From CAZBBC01 sp964489835 (GTDB lineage Bacteria > Calditrichota > Calditrichia > JAJRVZ01): DNA of 25,809 nucleotides. The notes under the pieces are model-generated. The model saw only the letters and a program-made list of their open reading frames with translations. It had not been told where the DNA came from and did not search any database. Where the stretch lies: assembly GCA_964489835.1 (NCBI GenBank), contig CAZBBC010000053.1:1-25809 (forward strand). Direction: 5' to 3'. Position numbers and translations under genes: made by a program. This document shows, in pieces, positions 1 through 7,991 of the stretch (position 1 is the first letter of the stretch; the number at the start of each line of letters is the position of its first letter).

Positions 1-352
1 TCTTTTATCACCTTTGATTTTTTATAGAATATTACGAAAAAAAGTAAGAAGTAGGAAGTAAGAAGTAGGAAGAGAAAAGAGAAGAGAGGAGCGAAAAGCA
101 TAGAGCATGATGCCTGCGCGGTCTATGTCAAACCTCAAAAGTTAGTAGGGGCAAGTAAGATGTATTCAAAATAGATAGCTTTTTTACCACGAAGTACGCG
201 AAGACCACGAAGATAAAAAAAATAATAAAAACTTTGCGATCTTTGCGATTAAAAAAAACAGGTGTATGGCAGATGCTTACTGCTTTCTGCTCTCTGCTTT
301 CATTTTTCGCTTTGCGGTTTTGCGACTCTGCGATAGATAATCATTGATCAGA
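1..352. repeat. Intergenic region of word-like short repeats
   Basis: No gene is seen here. A 14-bp unit, AAGTAAGAAGTAGG, is repeated exactly at 42-55 and 56-69 and opens a polypurine stretch that runs to about 98. Positions 186-213 hold three variants of a CACGAAG word. CTTTGCGAT is duplicated exactly at 232-240 and 241-249. Positions 274-301 repeat CTGCTTT/CTGCTCT words, and 308-334 repeat TTTGCGG/TTTGCGA/TCTGCGA. The pyrimidine-rich right part resembles the reverse complement of the purine-rich left part, so the block could be an imperfect inverted structure. It lies just downstream of the leftward phosphatase gene. No convincing intrinsic terminator was found. Confidence 0.7.
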
Positions 353-3019
353 TTATTTATTTCTTTGTAAAAAGAGCAATGTGTGATCATCGACGCGCGG
401 ATTACCTGCATAAAATGAATTGAGATCGTTTGTGCAAACGGTCATCAATTCCGTAACACTTAAAGCCCGTGAATGTCTCAACAGATCATTAAAGCGGTTA
501 TCACCATAGACGACAATTTCTGATTCGTTGTCATCTATTGATGGTGGACGCGCGGCCTCTACAACCCCGTCTGTATAAAAAACGACCATATCACCCGGCT
601 GCAATTTTACAGTGCTCAACTTTATTTTCTTTTTAAAGGTCTGCTGGGCCTTCGTCAGACCGAGCCCCAGACCATCTATTTGAATTTCTGAAATGGGCTT
701 CTTTTTATTGCCGGGTAACAAAAAGGGTAACATATGACCGGCACGAACAAATTCCAGATGGTTTTTAGTCAAATCCAGAATACCGATAATCGCGGTAATA
801 AAAATCTGTCTGTCTTCTATCTGGGTAGAAAAGTATCTATTCATACGAATAGCGATCTCATCCGGTTGGTTGGTGAATTGGGCCGAATAGCGTAAAAGGC
901 TTATAAACTGAGCCATATAGAAGGCAGCGGATGAGCCTTTTCCGGAAACATCCCCGATTGTGAACAGGTATTTATTTTTTTCAATCGCTACTATATCATA
1001 AAAATCTCCTCCGATTTCATTGGCTGTAATTATCGATGCGGCAATCTGATATCTTTCAATTTCAGGAAGTTTGGATGGCAATAAGCTCATTTGAACCTGA
1101 CGGGCAATTTTCAATTCATGATCGAGACGGTCTTTTTCCCTGGCTTCGGATATGGTATGTTTAAGCTTTTTACTCATTTCGTTAAAATGACCGGCTAATT
1201 CAACGAATTCATCTTCGCCTTCCATTTTAAATTGGTAATCGAGGTTTCCTTTCGCTATCTGTTGTATTCCTATCTTTAACTGTGCAAATTTTTGTACAAT
1301 AATTTTATTGATCTGTGATCCGAATTTACCTACCTGGCCAATAACCAGCGTATTAAAAAGAAAAAATAAAAGTAGCAAACCCCAGATAGCTTTTCCTACC
1401 GCTGAGGGTGAAAAAATTGACTGTAAATTTAAATAAATATCAAAAGCAAAATAAGCCTGATTTTCGGAAGTTATATTTGAGACAGGGGTAAACAACCGTC
1501 CGAGTATGAATTTCTGATTGCCGAAAATATCTTCACTCCCGAATATTTTCACCTTTATCTCTTTACTATCATCTGTTTTTCTGGTGGATAGAATTGACCA
1601 GGAGTGGTTTAATGACAGGATCCCAAATGGATAAATCTTTGTTATTTCATTCGTATCATAAATATTAAGACCAAAAATAAATCTCTGCCACTCTTTAGGA
1701 GCAAATGGATAAAGAATAAGACCGGAGCCCGCCAGGAAGGATACATCTTTTGTTAAAAGAGTCACAAAAGCTGTATCTAATTTTACAAGATATAGAATAT
1801 TGCGATCTTCCTCATACGACTTTAAATAAAGGAAATAGTCATCCTTATTAAAATCCCTTTTGGCCTGTTTGTGTGTTTTTCTTAAACTGAGAATCCCATG
1901 TTCTTTATCTTCATCTAAAAAATTAAATGGCAGATATTCGGTTAGATTAATAGATGCTGTACCGGATTGAAGAGAGACTTTTTCATAAGTTAAGGTCTGT
2001 GAAATATTGCCTGATTTTATTTGTTCCATCTGGCGGTCCAAAGCTTCACGGATATTTTCAGCCTGCCAGCTGGATATCAGAGAAAAAAAGACAAAACAAA
2101 GAAAAATAAATTGTATAAATTGAGGAAAAGTGGACTGAAACAGACCGGCGATCCACATTTTCCGGGAAAGTGTGGCATGATTGTAAATTATTACAATTGG
2201 TATTTTTATTATTACTGCCAGTAAATACATTTTTACTAAAAGATGTAAATAAAATGGCAGGCCAAACCAGGTAACTTTTTGTTTTACTTCCAAAAAGTTT
2301 ACTGTTTCAAGACCTGTGGGATTCCGGTAGAAATAGAAAACAGCTATCAATAGCCAGAAATATATAATTAATTCACTCCGGCTTAGCTTTTCCAGCCACT
2401 TGCTTTTATTTAGAAAAGTAACAACTAAGAAGATTTGAAAAATGATCGATATATATTCATATTCAAAAAAAACAATTTGATAGGCAAAATATCCGATGAT
2501 TGTGTAGAGAATCAATGATTTTTGTTTGACTTTTTTAGGAGCCCGATGAGTGCTGCTAAATTTATTAACATCTGCCTGCTTATCAAAGGTCTTTAATGTG
2601 TTGCTGTCAATAATAATAATTAAACTAAAAGTTATAACTTGCAGGGCTAAAATAAGGGTAGGGAAAAAACCCAATGATAATTCTGTCGGAATAGTTTTTA
2701 GCACATTACTCAAGAATAAGTTCTGTAACGAGGAGAAGACAATCGCGATAATCAACAAAAGGCCGACCGGCGGGTCTATATCGCGAACAATCGTTCGATT
2801 GAGCTGATACCAGAAAAAAATGTGAAAAACAATCCACACCTGCATCCATTTGAGATTATCCAGTTCAACCGATGATATGATAAAATAGAAGGTAACAAGC
2901 CATCCACTTAAATGAAAAATAAAACGGGTTGATCGTATTTCAACCAGATAAATATCTTTCCACCATTTTTGATATCTTTTAAGAATTTGTAGAAATATCT
3001 TTTCCAAACGCTTTTCCAT
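353..3019 (-). CDS. Membrane-anchored HAMP-SpoIIE (PP2C-type) serine/threonine phosphatase
   Basis: This 888-residue protein is an RsbU/SpoIIE-like phosphatase. Such enzymes remove phosphate from anti-sigma-factor antagonists or similar partners in stress signalling. Residues about 30-320 contain many hydrophobic helices, followed by an extracytoplasmic segment (about 322-540), one more membrane helix (about 541-562) and a HAMP linker (about 563-620, with GNLDYQF and a conserved DEF..L..HFNEM pattern). The catalytic domain fills about 640-888. Its metal-binding motifs are GGDFYD (about 669), GDVSGKG (about 688) and the terminal DDHT (about 876); FYTDGVVEA is also typical. The ATG at 3017-3019 has no strong ribosome binding site. 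The gene stands alone and no partner switch genes (anti-sigma factor, STAS protein) are in the window. The catalytic family is secure; the signal and the target are unknown. Confidence 0.9.
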   Translation of the reverse strand: MEKRLEKIFLQILKRYQKWWKDIYLVEIRSTRFIFHLSGWLVTFYFIISSVELDNLKWMQVWIVFHIFFWYQLNRTIVRDIDPPVGLLLIIAIVFSSLQNLFLSNVLKTIPTELSLGFFPTLILALQVITFSLIIIIDSNTLKTFDKQADVNKFSSTHRAPKKVKQKSLILYTIIGYFAYQIVFFEYEYISIIFQIFLVVTFLNKSKWLEKLSRSELIIYFWLLIAVFYFYRNPTGLETVNFLEVKQKVTWFGLPFYLHLLVKMYLLAVIIKIPIVIIYNHATLSRKMWIAGLFQSTFPQFIQFIFLCFVFFSLISSWQAENIREALDRQMEQIKSGNISQTLTYEKVSLQSGTASINLTEYLPFNFLDEDKEHGILSLRKTHKQAKRDFNKDDYFLYLKSYEEDRNILYLVKLDTAFVTLLTKDVSFLAGSGLILYPFAPKEWQRFIFGLNIYDTNEITKIYPFGILSLNHSWSILSTRKTDDSKEIKVKIFGSEDIFGNQKFILGRLFTPVSNITSENQAYFAFDIYLNLQSIFSPSAVGKAIWGLLLLFFLFNTLVIGQVGKFGSQINKIIVQKFAQLKIGIQQIAKGNLDYQFKMEGEDEFVELAGHFNEMSKKLKHTISEAREKDRLDHELKIARQVQMSLLPSKLPEIERYQIAASIITANEIGGDFYDIVAIEKNKYLFTIGDVSGKGSSAAFYMAQFISLLRYSAQFTNQPDEIAIRMNRYFSTQIEDRQIFITAIIGILDLTKNHLEFVRAGHMLPFLLPGNKKKPISEIQIDGLGLGLTKAQQTFKKKIKLSTVKLQPGDMVVFYTDGVVEAARPPSIDDNESEIVVYGDNRFNDLLRHSRALSVTELMTVCTNDLNSFYAGNPRVDDHTLLFLQRNK

Positions 3020-3262
3020 TCTATTATTTTCTGATGGAAATTATGACACCAAAACAGCCATTTTATTGCTCACCACAGTATAAAGATAGACGCAGTAATA
3101 AGAATAATTGTTGCATTCGGGAGTTTTTTGCAGAGGTATATAAGTAAAAGTTCCTCAGATCTCAAAAAGTACAAAGGTAAGCTATGCTAAGTAATTGTTC
3201 AAATAATACAATGTGAAAACAAATAAAATTAATTCTGGCGGAATTAATTTAATATAAAAATA
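3020..3262. other. Spacer between the phosphatase and the FGE-like fragment
   Basis: No gene is seen. The only structure noted is the perfect AT-rich inverted repeat at 3226-3250, listed separately. The promoter of the leftward phosphatase gene should lie here, but no clear -35/-10 pair was recognised. Confidence 0.5.
3226..3250 (-). terminator. AT-rich hairpin downstream of the FGE-like fragment
   Basis: Perfect 10-bp inverted repeat: AAATTAATTC at 3226-3235 and GAATTAATTT at 3241-3250, with a 5-nt loop. Read on the minus strand it is followed by TATTTG, which extends the terminal T run, and it begins 13 nt after the stop codon of the small gene at 3263-3487. The stem is almost all A/T, so a terminator is only a possible reading. 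Confidence 0.35.
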
Positions 3263-3487
3263 TCAGTAAACCTTGACCAATCGAAAACCCACTTGAGGAC
3301 CATGGTACGGATATCCATTAAACCGGACCCAGGAAGGTAACACATAGGTACTATATCCCCATGAACCGCCACGAATGACGCGGTGATCGGTAGATGCATT
3401 GCTTTTTTCATCTTGGGCAATAATGAAGGCGGGCATCAGGAGATAAACGAGAATGATCAAGAAAGGAAAAAATATCGTATTTCGCAT
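3263..3487 (-). CDS. Small secreted protein: signal peptide plus C-terminal fragment of an FGE/sulfatase-modifying-factor domain
   Basis: 74 residues. Residues 1-24 form a clear signal peptide (MRN, hydrophobic core, cleavage expected near IIAQ). A short polar linker follows, then about 40 residues (35-72) that match the C-terminal signature of formylglycine-generating-enzyme/SUMF1-like domains: RVIRGGSW, a later WVRF, and the end GFRLVKV. Complete domains of this family are normally over 200 residues, so the entire N-terminal and central part, including the catalytic region, is missing. It therefore cannot be an active enzyme of the usual kind. It may be an in-frame deletion remnant or a minimal secreted beta-structure. 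The ATG at 3485-3487 has no good ribosome binding site, which favours a decayed gene. No sulfatase is nearby. Confidence 0.6.
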   Translation of the reverse strand: MRNTIFFPFLIILVYLLMPAFIIAQDEKSNASTDHRVIRGGSWGYSTYVLPSWVRFNGYPYHGPQVGFRLVKVY

Positions 3488-3620
3488 TTTTATGGAACAA
3501 CCAAATATATATTAATCACAAGGAAGTATAAAGAAATACCGTAGCTTTTTTGAGATTAATGAATTTATTATATTATGCTAGTCTATTCATAACGCAGCGA
3601 TGCTGCAATCAAAAAAAGAA

Positions 3621-3752
3621 TTTGTCCACGGATTATCCGTCTACGCCGGATCAGGCGAAGACTGACACGAATTAACACGGATTTTATTTAAAAATTATTT
3701 TTATTTTAGTTTTAATCCGTGCAAATCAGTTTAATCTGCGTCATCCGTGTTC
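3621..3752. repeat. ACGGATT/ATCCGTG word-repeat block with internal hairpin
   Basis: Copies of CACGGATT near 3627 and 3675, a CACGAATT variant near 3666, and inverted copies (AATCCGTG near 3713, ATCCGTG near 3743) are spread over 130 bp. CACGGATT and AATCCGTG can pair across an A/T-rich middle. A separate near-perfect hairpin, arms 3639-3647 and 3654-3662 (GTCTACGCC and GGCGAAGAC, one mismatch), interrupts the left part. Function is unknown. Confidence 0.65.
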
Positions 3753-3841
3753 TATAAATATCGCTGCGCCGCTGCGAGAAATGAAGAATTCGAGTACCAA
3801 AAATTTTGCTAAAAAAACAAATTTTTTTGATACAATAGCAT

Positions 3842-3945
3842 AGTGCGGTAAACTGCAAGTGACTAAAGTTAAAAGTGATCTAATGTGCCTAAAATAACTT
3901 TGTAAAAACAACAAAGTTTTTGTCTATAATAGCATAACGCAGTAA
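3842..3945. repeat. Dispersed ~105-bp intergenic repeat, copy 1
   Basis: Direct match by eye to 20043-20157. The shared core includes AAAGTTAAAAGTGATCTAA, then TGCC or TGCCT, AAAATA, CTTTG, a variable stretch, AAAGTTTTTGTC and TAATAGCATAA. The variable part here forms a perfect 8-bp hairpin, AACTTTGT (3896-3903) with ACAAAGTT (3911-3918), followed by TTTTGTC. The end also contains TATAAT at 3925-3930. A partial copy of the repeat end (AACAAATTTTTTTG then AATAGCATA) precedes it at about 3816-3842, so the units are nearly head-to-tail. Confidence 0.75.
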
Positions 3946-4002
3946 AAATCTGTAAATAAAAGTATTTGTATATCAAAAAAAATCACGAACTGAGAATCAT
4001 TG

Positions 4003-5832
4003 ATGGCAGAAGATCAAAACAGTTCCACGGAAATGTCCAGGGAAAACATTATAGATCACTATAAATGGAATCTTTCCGATCTGTATAAATCACTCGAAGA
4101 TTGGAAAAATAAGAAAGAGAATATTGAAAAAGAAATTGATAAACTGGCGGCTTTTAAAGGTACTCTGACCGAATCAGGAAAAAACCTCAATAAAGCATTA
4201 AAATTTTATTTTACTCTTGAAAAGGGATTCCTGCGTTTATACGCTTATGCCTCCATGCTTTCTGATCAGGACACCAGAGAATCAATTCCGACGGGACTAA
4301 AACAGGAATTGACTCATTTACAAATCCGGCTAAAATCTGTATCCGCTTTTTTTGAGCCGGAAATCCTTACGCTTTCGGAGAAAGCGCTCCAGGATTTTTA
4401 TTCAGAAACACCCCCGTTAAAAATTTATCGTCACTATATTTCGGATATTTTAAGACGCAAAAAACATACATTAAATGAATTTGAAGAAGAACTGGTTGCG
4501 CAGGCGGGAATAATGGCTGGTACGGCGCATGAAATATTTAATATTCTCAGTAATGCAGACTTACCCTATCCGGAGGTTGAATTATCCGATGGAAAAATAG
4601 TACGACTGGATCCAACCAATTTTACCTTGTATCGGGAATCCAAAAACCGGACAGATCGGAAAAAAGTTTTTCAAATATTTTTTGAAACGTTGGAAAAATT
4701 TCAACGTACATTTGGTACACAACTTTATGGTGAGCTGAAGAAAAATATTTTTTATAAAAATGTTCGCCATTACGATAGCTCTCTGCAGACAGCACTCGAT
4801 CAGAACAATATTCCTGTGGAAGTTTATCATAAATTAATTGGTAAAGTAAATAATAATTTGTCTACTCTGCACCGGTATTTAAAATTACGTGGTAAAATGT
4901 TAGGTATTTCAGATCTTCATTTTTATGATGCCTATCCATCTTTGACTAAAAAAGTAGATTTAACCTATACTTATCCGGAGGCTAAAGAAATTATTTTAAA
5001 TTCACTTTCTTCTCTTGGTGATGAATATGGCCGGGTCCTTCAAAAGTCTTTTAGTGATCGCTGGATTGATGTTTTACCAAATACGGGTAAAAAGTCCGGT
5101 GCCTATATGAGCGGTATTGCCTATGACGTTCATCCATATATTTTACTTAATTATAAAAGTAAATATAATGATGTAACGACACTCACCCATGAATTAGGCC
5201 ATGCGCTGCATAGTTATTTTTCGAATAAAACCCAATCTTACGTTAACTCTCAATATCCCATATTTCTCGCAGAAGTCGCCTCCACGGTTAATGAGGCCTT
5301 ATTAATGGATTACATGCTTAAAAAAATTGAGAATAAAGAAGAGCGCCTGGCCCTCTTAGGAAACTTTCTGGATGGTTTTAGAGGCACTCTTTTCCGCCAA
5401 ACGCAGTTTGCTGAATTTGAGTTAAAGATTCATGAACTGAGTGAAAAAGGAGAATCATTAACGGGGGAAAAGTTTAGTGAACTTTACTTAGAATTATTTA
5501 AAAAATACTACGGACATGATGATGGTATAATGATCATTGATGATCTCTTTGCCGTAGAATGGGCTTATATTCCCCATTTTTATTACAATTTTTATGTCTA
5601 TCAATACAGCACCTCTTTTACCGCCTCGCAGGCAATCGCTGCAAAATTAATTAATGGAGAAGCTGGAATTGTGGACAAATACCTCACCTTTCTCTCCAGT
5701 GGTTGTTCCAATTATGCCATTCCTACGTTAATGAAAGTGGGGGTAGATATGACAGGTGATGAACCCTTTGATCTGGCCATAGTTAAAATGAACCAAATAA
5801 TGGATGAGATTGAAACCTTAATCGAAGAGTAA
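4003..5832 (+). CDS. pepF: Oligoendopeptidase F, M3 family (cytoplasmic paralog)
   Basis: 609-residue zinc metallopeptidase of the M3B (PepF) family, which cuts short peptides. The zinc site is visible: HELGH at residues 396-400 and the third ligand E424 in FLAEVAST. Other family marks are the C-terminal EWAYIPHFYYNFYVYQYSTS stretch and GTLFRQTQFAEFE. There is no signal peptide, so it should act in the cytoplasm. I chose the ATG at 4003; a TTG directly before it is in frame but has no support, and no strong ribosome binding site is present for either. It is followed after 139 bp by a close paralog with a signal peptide. The gene lies just behind two copies of a dispersed repeat. Family assignment is secure; the physiological substrate is unknown. 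Confidence 0.95.
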   Translation: MAEDQNSSTEMSRENIIDHYKWNLSDLYKSLEDWKNKKENIEKEIDKLAAFKGTLTESGKNLNKALKFYFTLEKGFLRLYAYASMLSDQDTRESIPTGLKQELTHLQIRLKSVSAFFEPEILTLSEKALQDFYSETPPLKIYRHYISDILRRKKHTLNEFEEELVAQAGIMAGTAHEIFNILSNADLPYPEVELSDGKIVRLDPTNFTLYRESKNRTDRKKVFQIFFETLEKFQRTFGTQLYGELKKNIFYKNVRHYDSSLQTALDQNNIPVEVYHKLIGKVNNNLSTLHRYLKLRGKMLGISDLHFYDAYPSLTKKVDLTYTYPEAKEIILNSLSSLGDEYGRVLQKSFSDRWIDVLPNTGKKSGAYMSGIAYDVHPYILLNYKSKYNDVTTLTHELGHALHSYFSNKTQSYVNSQYPIFLAEVASTVNEALLMDYMLKKIENKEERLALLGNFLDGFRGTLFRQTQFAEFELKIHELSEKGESLTGEKFSELYLELFKKYYGHDDGIMIIDDLFAVEWAYIPHFYYNFYVYQYSTSFTASQAIAAKLINGEAGIVDKYLTFLSSGCSNYAIPTLMKVGVDMTGDEPFDLAIVKMNQIMDEIETLIEE

Positions 5833-5971
5833 TGTATATAGGATTGCTATCTGCAAACATGCAAAAACGTAAAAAAGGCAATTTATTTGTGGCCTTGGGC
5901 TATATAAGGATATATGTCTGATGATATAAAAATTATTTAACGATACTTAAACAACTTAACGGAGGAAATGT

Positions 5972-7879
5972 ATGAGAAGTATTAAACAAAGAATAAGTAC
6001 CCGGTTTATCATGTTTATTCTGATTTTATCGATGGTTGTATGGATTTTTCCTGTGTATGGTGGGCCTACGGCTAAAGAACGTGCCGATATTGAGGCAAAA
6101 TATAAATGGAATTTAGGTGATATTTATCCTTCTGTGGAGTCCTGGCAAAAAGATAAAAAACAAATTACGGCCAGTTTAACTAATATAGAAAAATATAAAG
6201 GGAAATTAGCCTCCTCAGCCGGTACTTTGAAAGAAGCGTTGGACACTTATTATCAGATCCAAAAAGAATTTATTAAGTTCTATGTATATGCCAGCATGAT
6301 GTCCCACCAGGATACCCGGGAATCCGGACCGATGGCAATGCAACAGGAAGCACAACAAATGCTCACGGATTTAAATAAAATATCTGCTTTTATTGATCCG
6401 GAAATTCTCAGTATTCAGGAAGAAAAAATGAAGCAATTTTTCAGAGATGAACCGGGTTTGGAAACGTATCGTCAGCGTATTGATGATATCCAGAGAAAAA
6501 GAGCACACACATTGGATGAAACACAGGAAGGATTGATTGCTGAGGCAGGTAGAATATCCGGAACGGCACAGGAGGTTTTTTCTATCCTCTCTAATGCTGA
6601 TTTGCCATACCCGACCGTAAAATTATCCGATGGGCAGGAAGTACGTCTGGATGCTGCCGGTTATTCCGTTCATCGGGCCCGATCCAGTCGCGAAGACCGG
6701 ATATTGGTATTTGACTCATTTTTCGGATCGTTGGACAATTTCCGGCGGACTTTTGGTACACAATTATATGGAGAAGTGAAAAAAAATATTTTTTATAAAA
6801 ATGTTAGAAAGTATAACTCCTGTCTCGAGGCAGCACTCGATCGTAATAATATTCCTACCTCTGTTTATCATAAGCTGATCGAAAATGCCCATAAAAATAT
6901 TTCCACTTTTCATCGATATCTGAATTTACGAAAGCGTATGTTGGGATTGGAAGAGCTTCACTATTATGATATGTATCCATCGATGGTGAAAAATGTTGAA
7001 TTATCCTATACCTATGAAGAGGGAATGGATATTATAAACAAAGCCCTCGCGGTTCTTGGAACAGAATATGTGGAAACAGTAGATCGTGCATTTGAGGAAC
7101 GCTGGATCGATGTGTTTCCCAGCACCGGTAAAAGATCGGGAGCCTATTCTCAGGATGGGGCCTATGACGTTCACCCTTATATTCTGCTGAATTATAATGG
7201 TCAATATGATGATGTAAGCACCCTTGCCCATGAGCTGGGCCATACGATGCACAGTTTTTTTGCTCAAAAAAGCCAGCCCTTTCATAATGCCGATTATCCG
7301 ATTTTCCTTGCTGAAGTAGCTTCCACGGCTAATGAAGCCTTGCTGATCGATCATATGCTGAAAACAATTGACAAAAAAGATGAACGTCTGGCTCTTCTGG
7401 GAAGTTATCTTGATGGTTTTAAAGGAACTTTATTCAGGCAAACACAATTTGCTGAATTTGAATTAAAAATACATGAATTAGTGGAAAAAGGGGAAGCATT
7501 AACCGGTGACCGTTTCAGTGAAATATACCTGGACATACTAAAATATTATTATGGTCATGATAAGAAGGTGATGATGATCGATGATCAGTATTCGATTGAA
7601 TGGGCATACATCCCTCATTTTTACTATAATTTTTACGTATTTCAATACAGTACCTCTTTTATGGCGGCGCAGGCACTCGCCGAAAAAATGTTGACTGGTA
7701 AATCGGGTATGGTAGATAAATATCTTGCCTTTCTTTCCAGTGGCAGCACGGAATATGCCATTCCAACATTAAAAAAAGTTGGTATTGATATGACCACGGA
7801 TGAACCCTTTACATTAGCAATGAAAAAAATGAATAAAATTATGGATGAGATGGAAAAACTACTGGACGAAATGGAATAA
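5972..7879 (+). CDS. pepF: Oligoendopeptidase F, M3 family (exported paralog)
   Basis: 635 residues, very similar to the preceding protein along its whole length (well over half identical by eye in the C-terminal half). The zinc motif HELGH is at 420-424 and the Glu of FLAEVAST is kept, so it should be active. Unlike its neighbour it begins with a basic segment and a hydrophobic core (MRSIKQRISTRF, then about 18 hydrophobic residues, GGPTAKE), a signal peptide or membrane anchor. It is thus predicted to work in the periplasm or at the outer face of the inner membrane. The start is supported by GGAGG at 5961-5965, 6 nt before the ATG. A strong intrinsic terminator follows at 7902-7938. A tandem duplication with relocation of one copy is the simplest history. 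Confidence 0.95.
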   Translation: MRSIKQRISTRFIMFILILSMVVWIFPVYGGPTAKERADIEAKYKWNLGDIYPSVESWQKDKKQITASLTNIEKYKGKLASSAGTLKEALDTYYQIQKEFIKFYVYASMMSHQDTRESGPMAMQQEAQQMLTDLNKISAFIDPEILSIQEEKMKQFFRDEPGLETYRQRIDDIQRKRAHTLDETQEGLIAEAGRISGTAQEVFSILSNADLPYPTVKLSDGQEVRLDAAGYSVHRARSSREDRILVFDSFFGSLDNFRRTFGTQLYGEVKKNIFYKNVRKYNSCLEAALDRNNIPTSVYHKLIENAHKNISTFHRYLNLRKRMLGLEELHYYDMYPSMVKNVELSYTYEEGMDIINKALAVLGTEYVETVDRAFEERWIDVFPSTGKRSGAYSQDGAYDVHPYILLNYNGQYDDVSTLAHELGHTMHSFFAQKSQPFHNADYPIFLAEVASTANEALLIDHMLKTIDKKDERLALLGSYLDGFKGTLFRQTQFAEFELKIHELVEKGEALTGDRFSEIYLDILKYYYGHDKKVMMIDDQYSIEWAYIPHFYYNFYVFQYSTSFMAAQALAEKMLTGKSGMVDKYLAFLSSGSTEYAIPTLKKVGIDMTTDEPFTLAMKKMNKIMDEMEKLLDEME

Positions 7880-7901
7880 TCCAAAAAGCAGTCATTAAAT
7901 G

Positions 7902-7938
7902 GCCCTCTGGATGAAAAGTATATTCAGAGGGCTTTTTT
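7902..7938 (+). terminator. Intrinsic terminator after the second pepF
   Basis: 11-bp stem GCCCTCTGGAT (7902-7912) with ATTCAGAGGGC (7922-7932), containing one G-U pair, a 9-nt loop, and then six T at 7933-7938. It starts 22 nt after the stop codon and separates the pepF pair from the ABC-F run. Confidence 0.92.
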
Positions 7939-7991
7939 GTTTCTTAAATTTTTAATTTCTATATTTTTTCTTTTTCAAAATCCGACATGCC

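Larger units (their letters stand above)
3488..4002. other. 515-bp spacer carrying two different repeat types
   Basis: No gene is seen. From left to right it holds TATTATGCTA at 3571-3580 (an inverted match to the TAGCATAAT end of the dispersed repeat), an ACGGATT word-repeat block with a hairpin (about 3621-3752), a partial dispersed repeat (about 3811-3841) and a full dispersed repeat (about 3842-3945). The latter two lie directly upstream of the first oligoendopeptidase gene and may contain its promoter: TATAAT occurs at 3925-3930, but no matching -35 was recognised. Confidence 0.6.

Noticed and set aside
1..352. Short direct repeats that might suggest a CRISPR array
   Set aside because: Units are 7-14 bp, spacing is irregular, there are no uniform spacers and no cas genes.
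5877..5900. AAGGC/GCCTT stem between the two pepF genes as a terminator
   Set aside because: Only 5 bp with a long loop and no T run after it.
7001..7354. 117-codon open frame on the minus strand inside the second pepF
   Set aside because: Shadow of the conserved peptidase region that includes the zinc motif; no sign of an independent protein.
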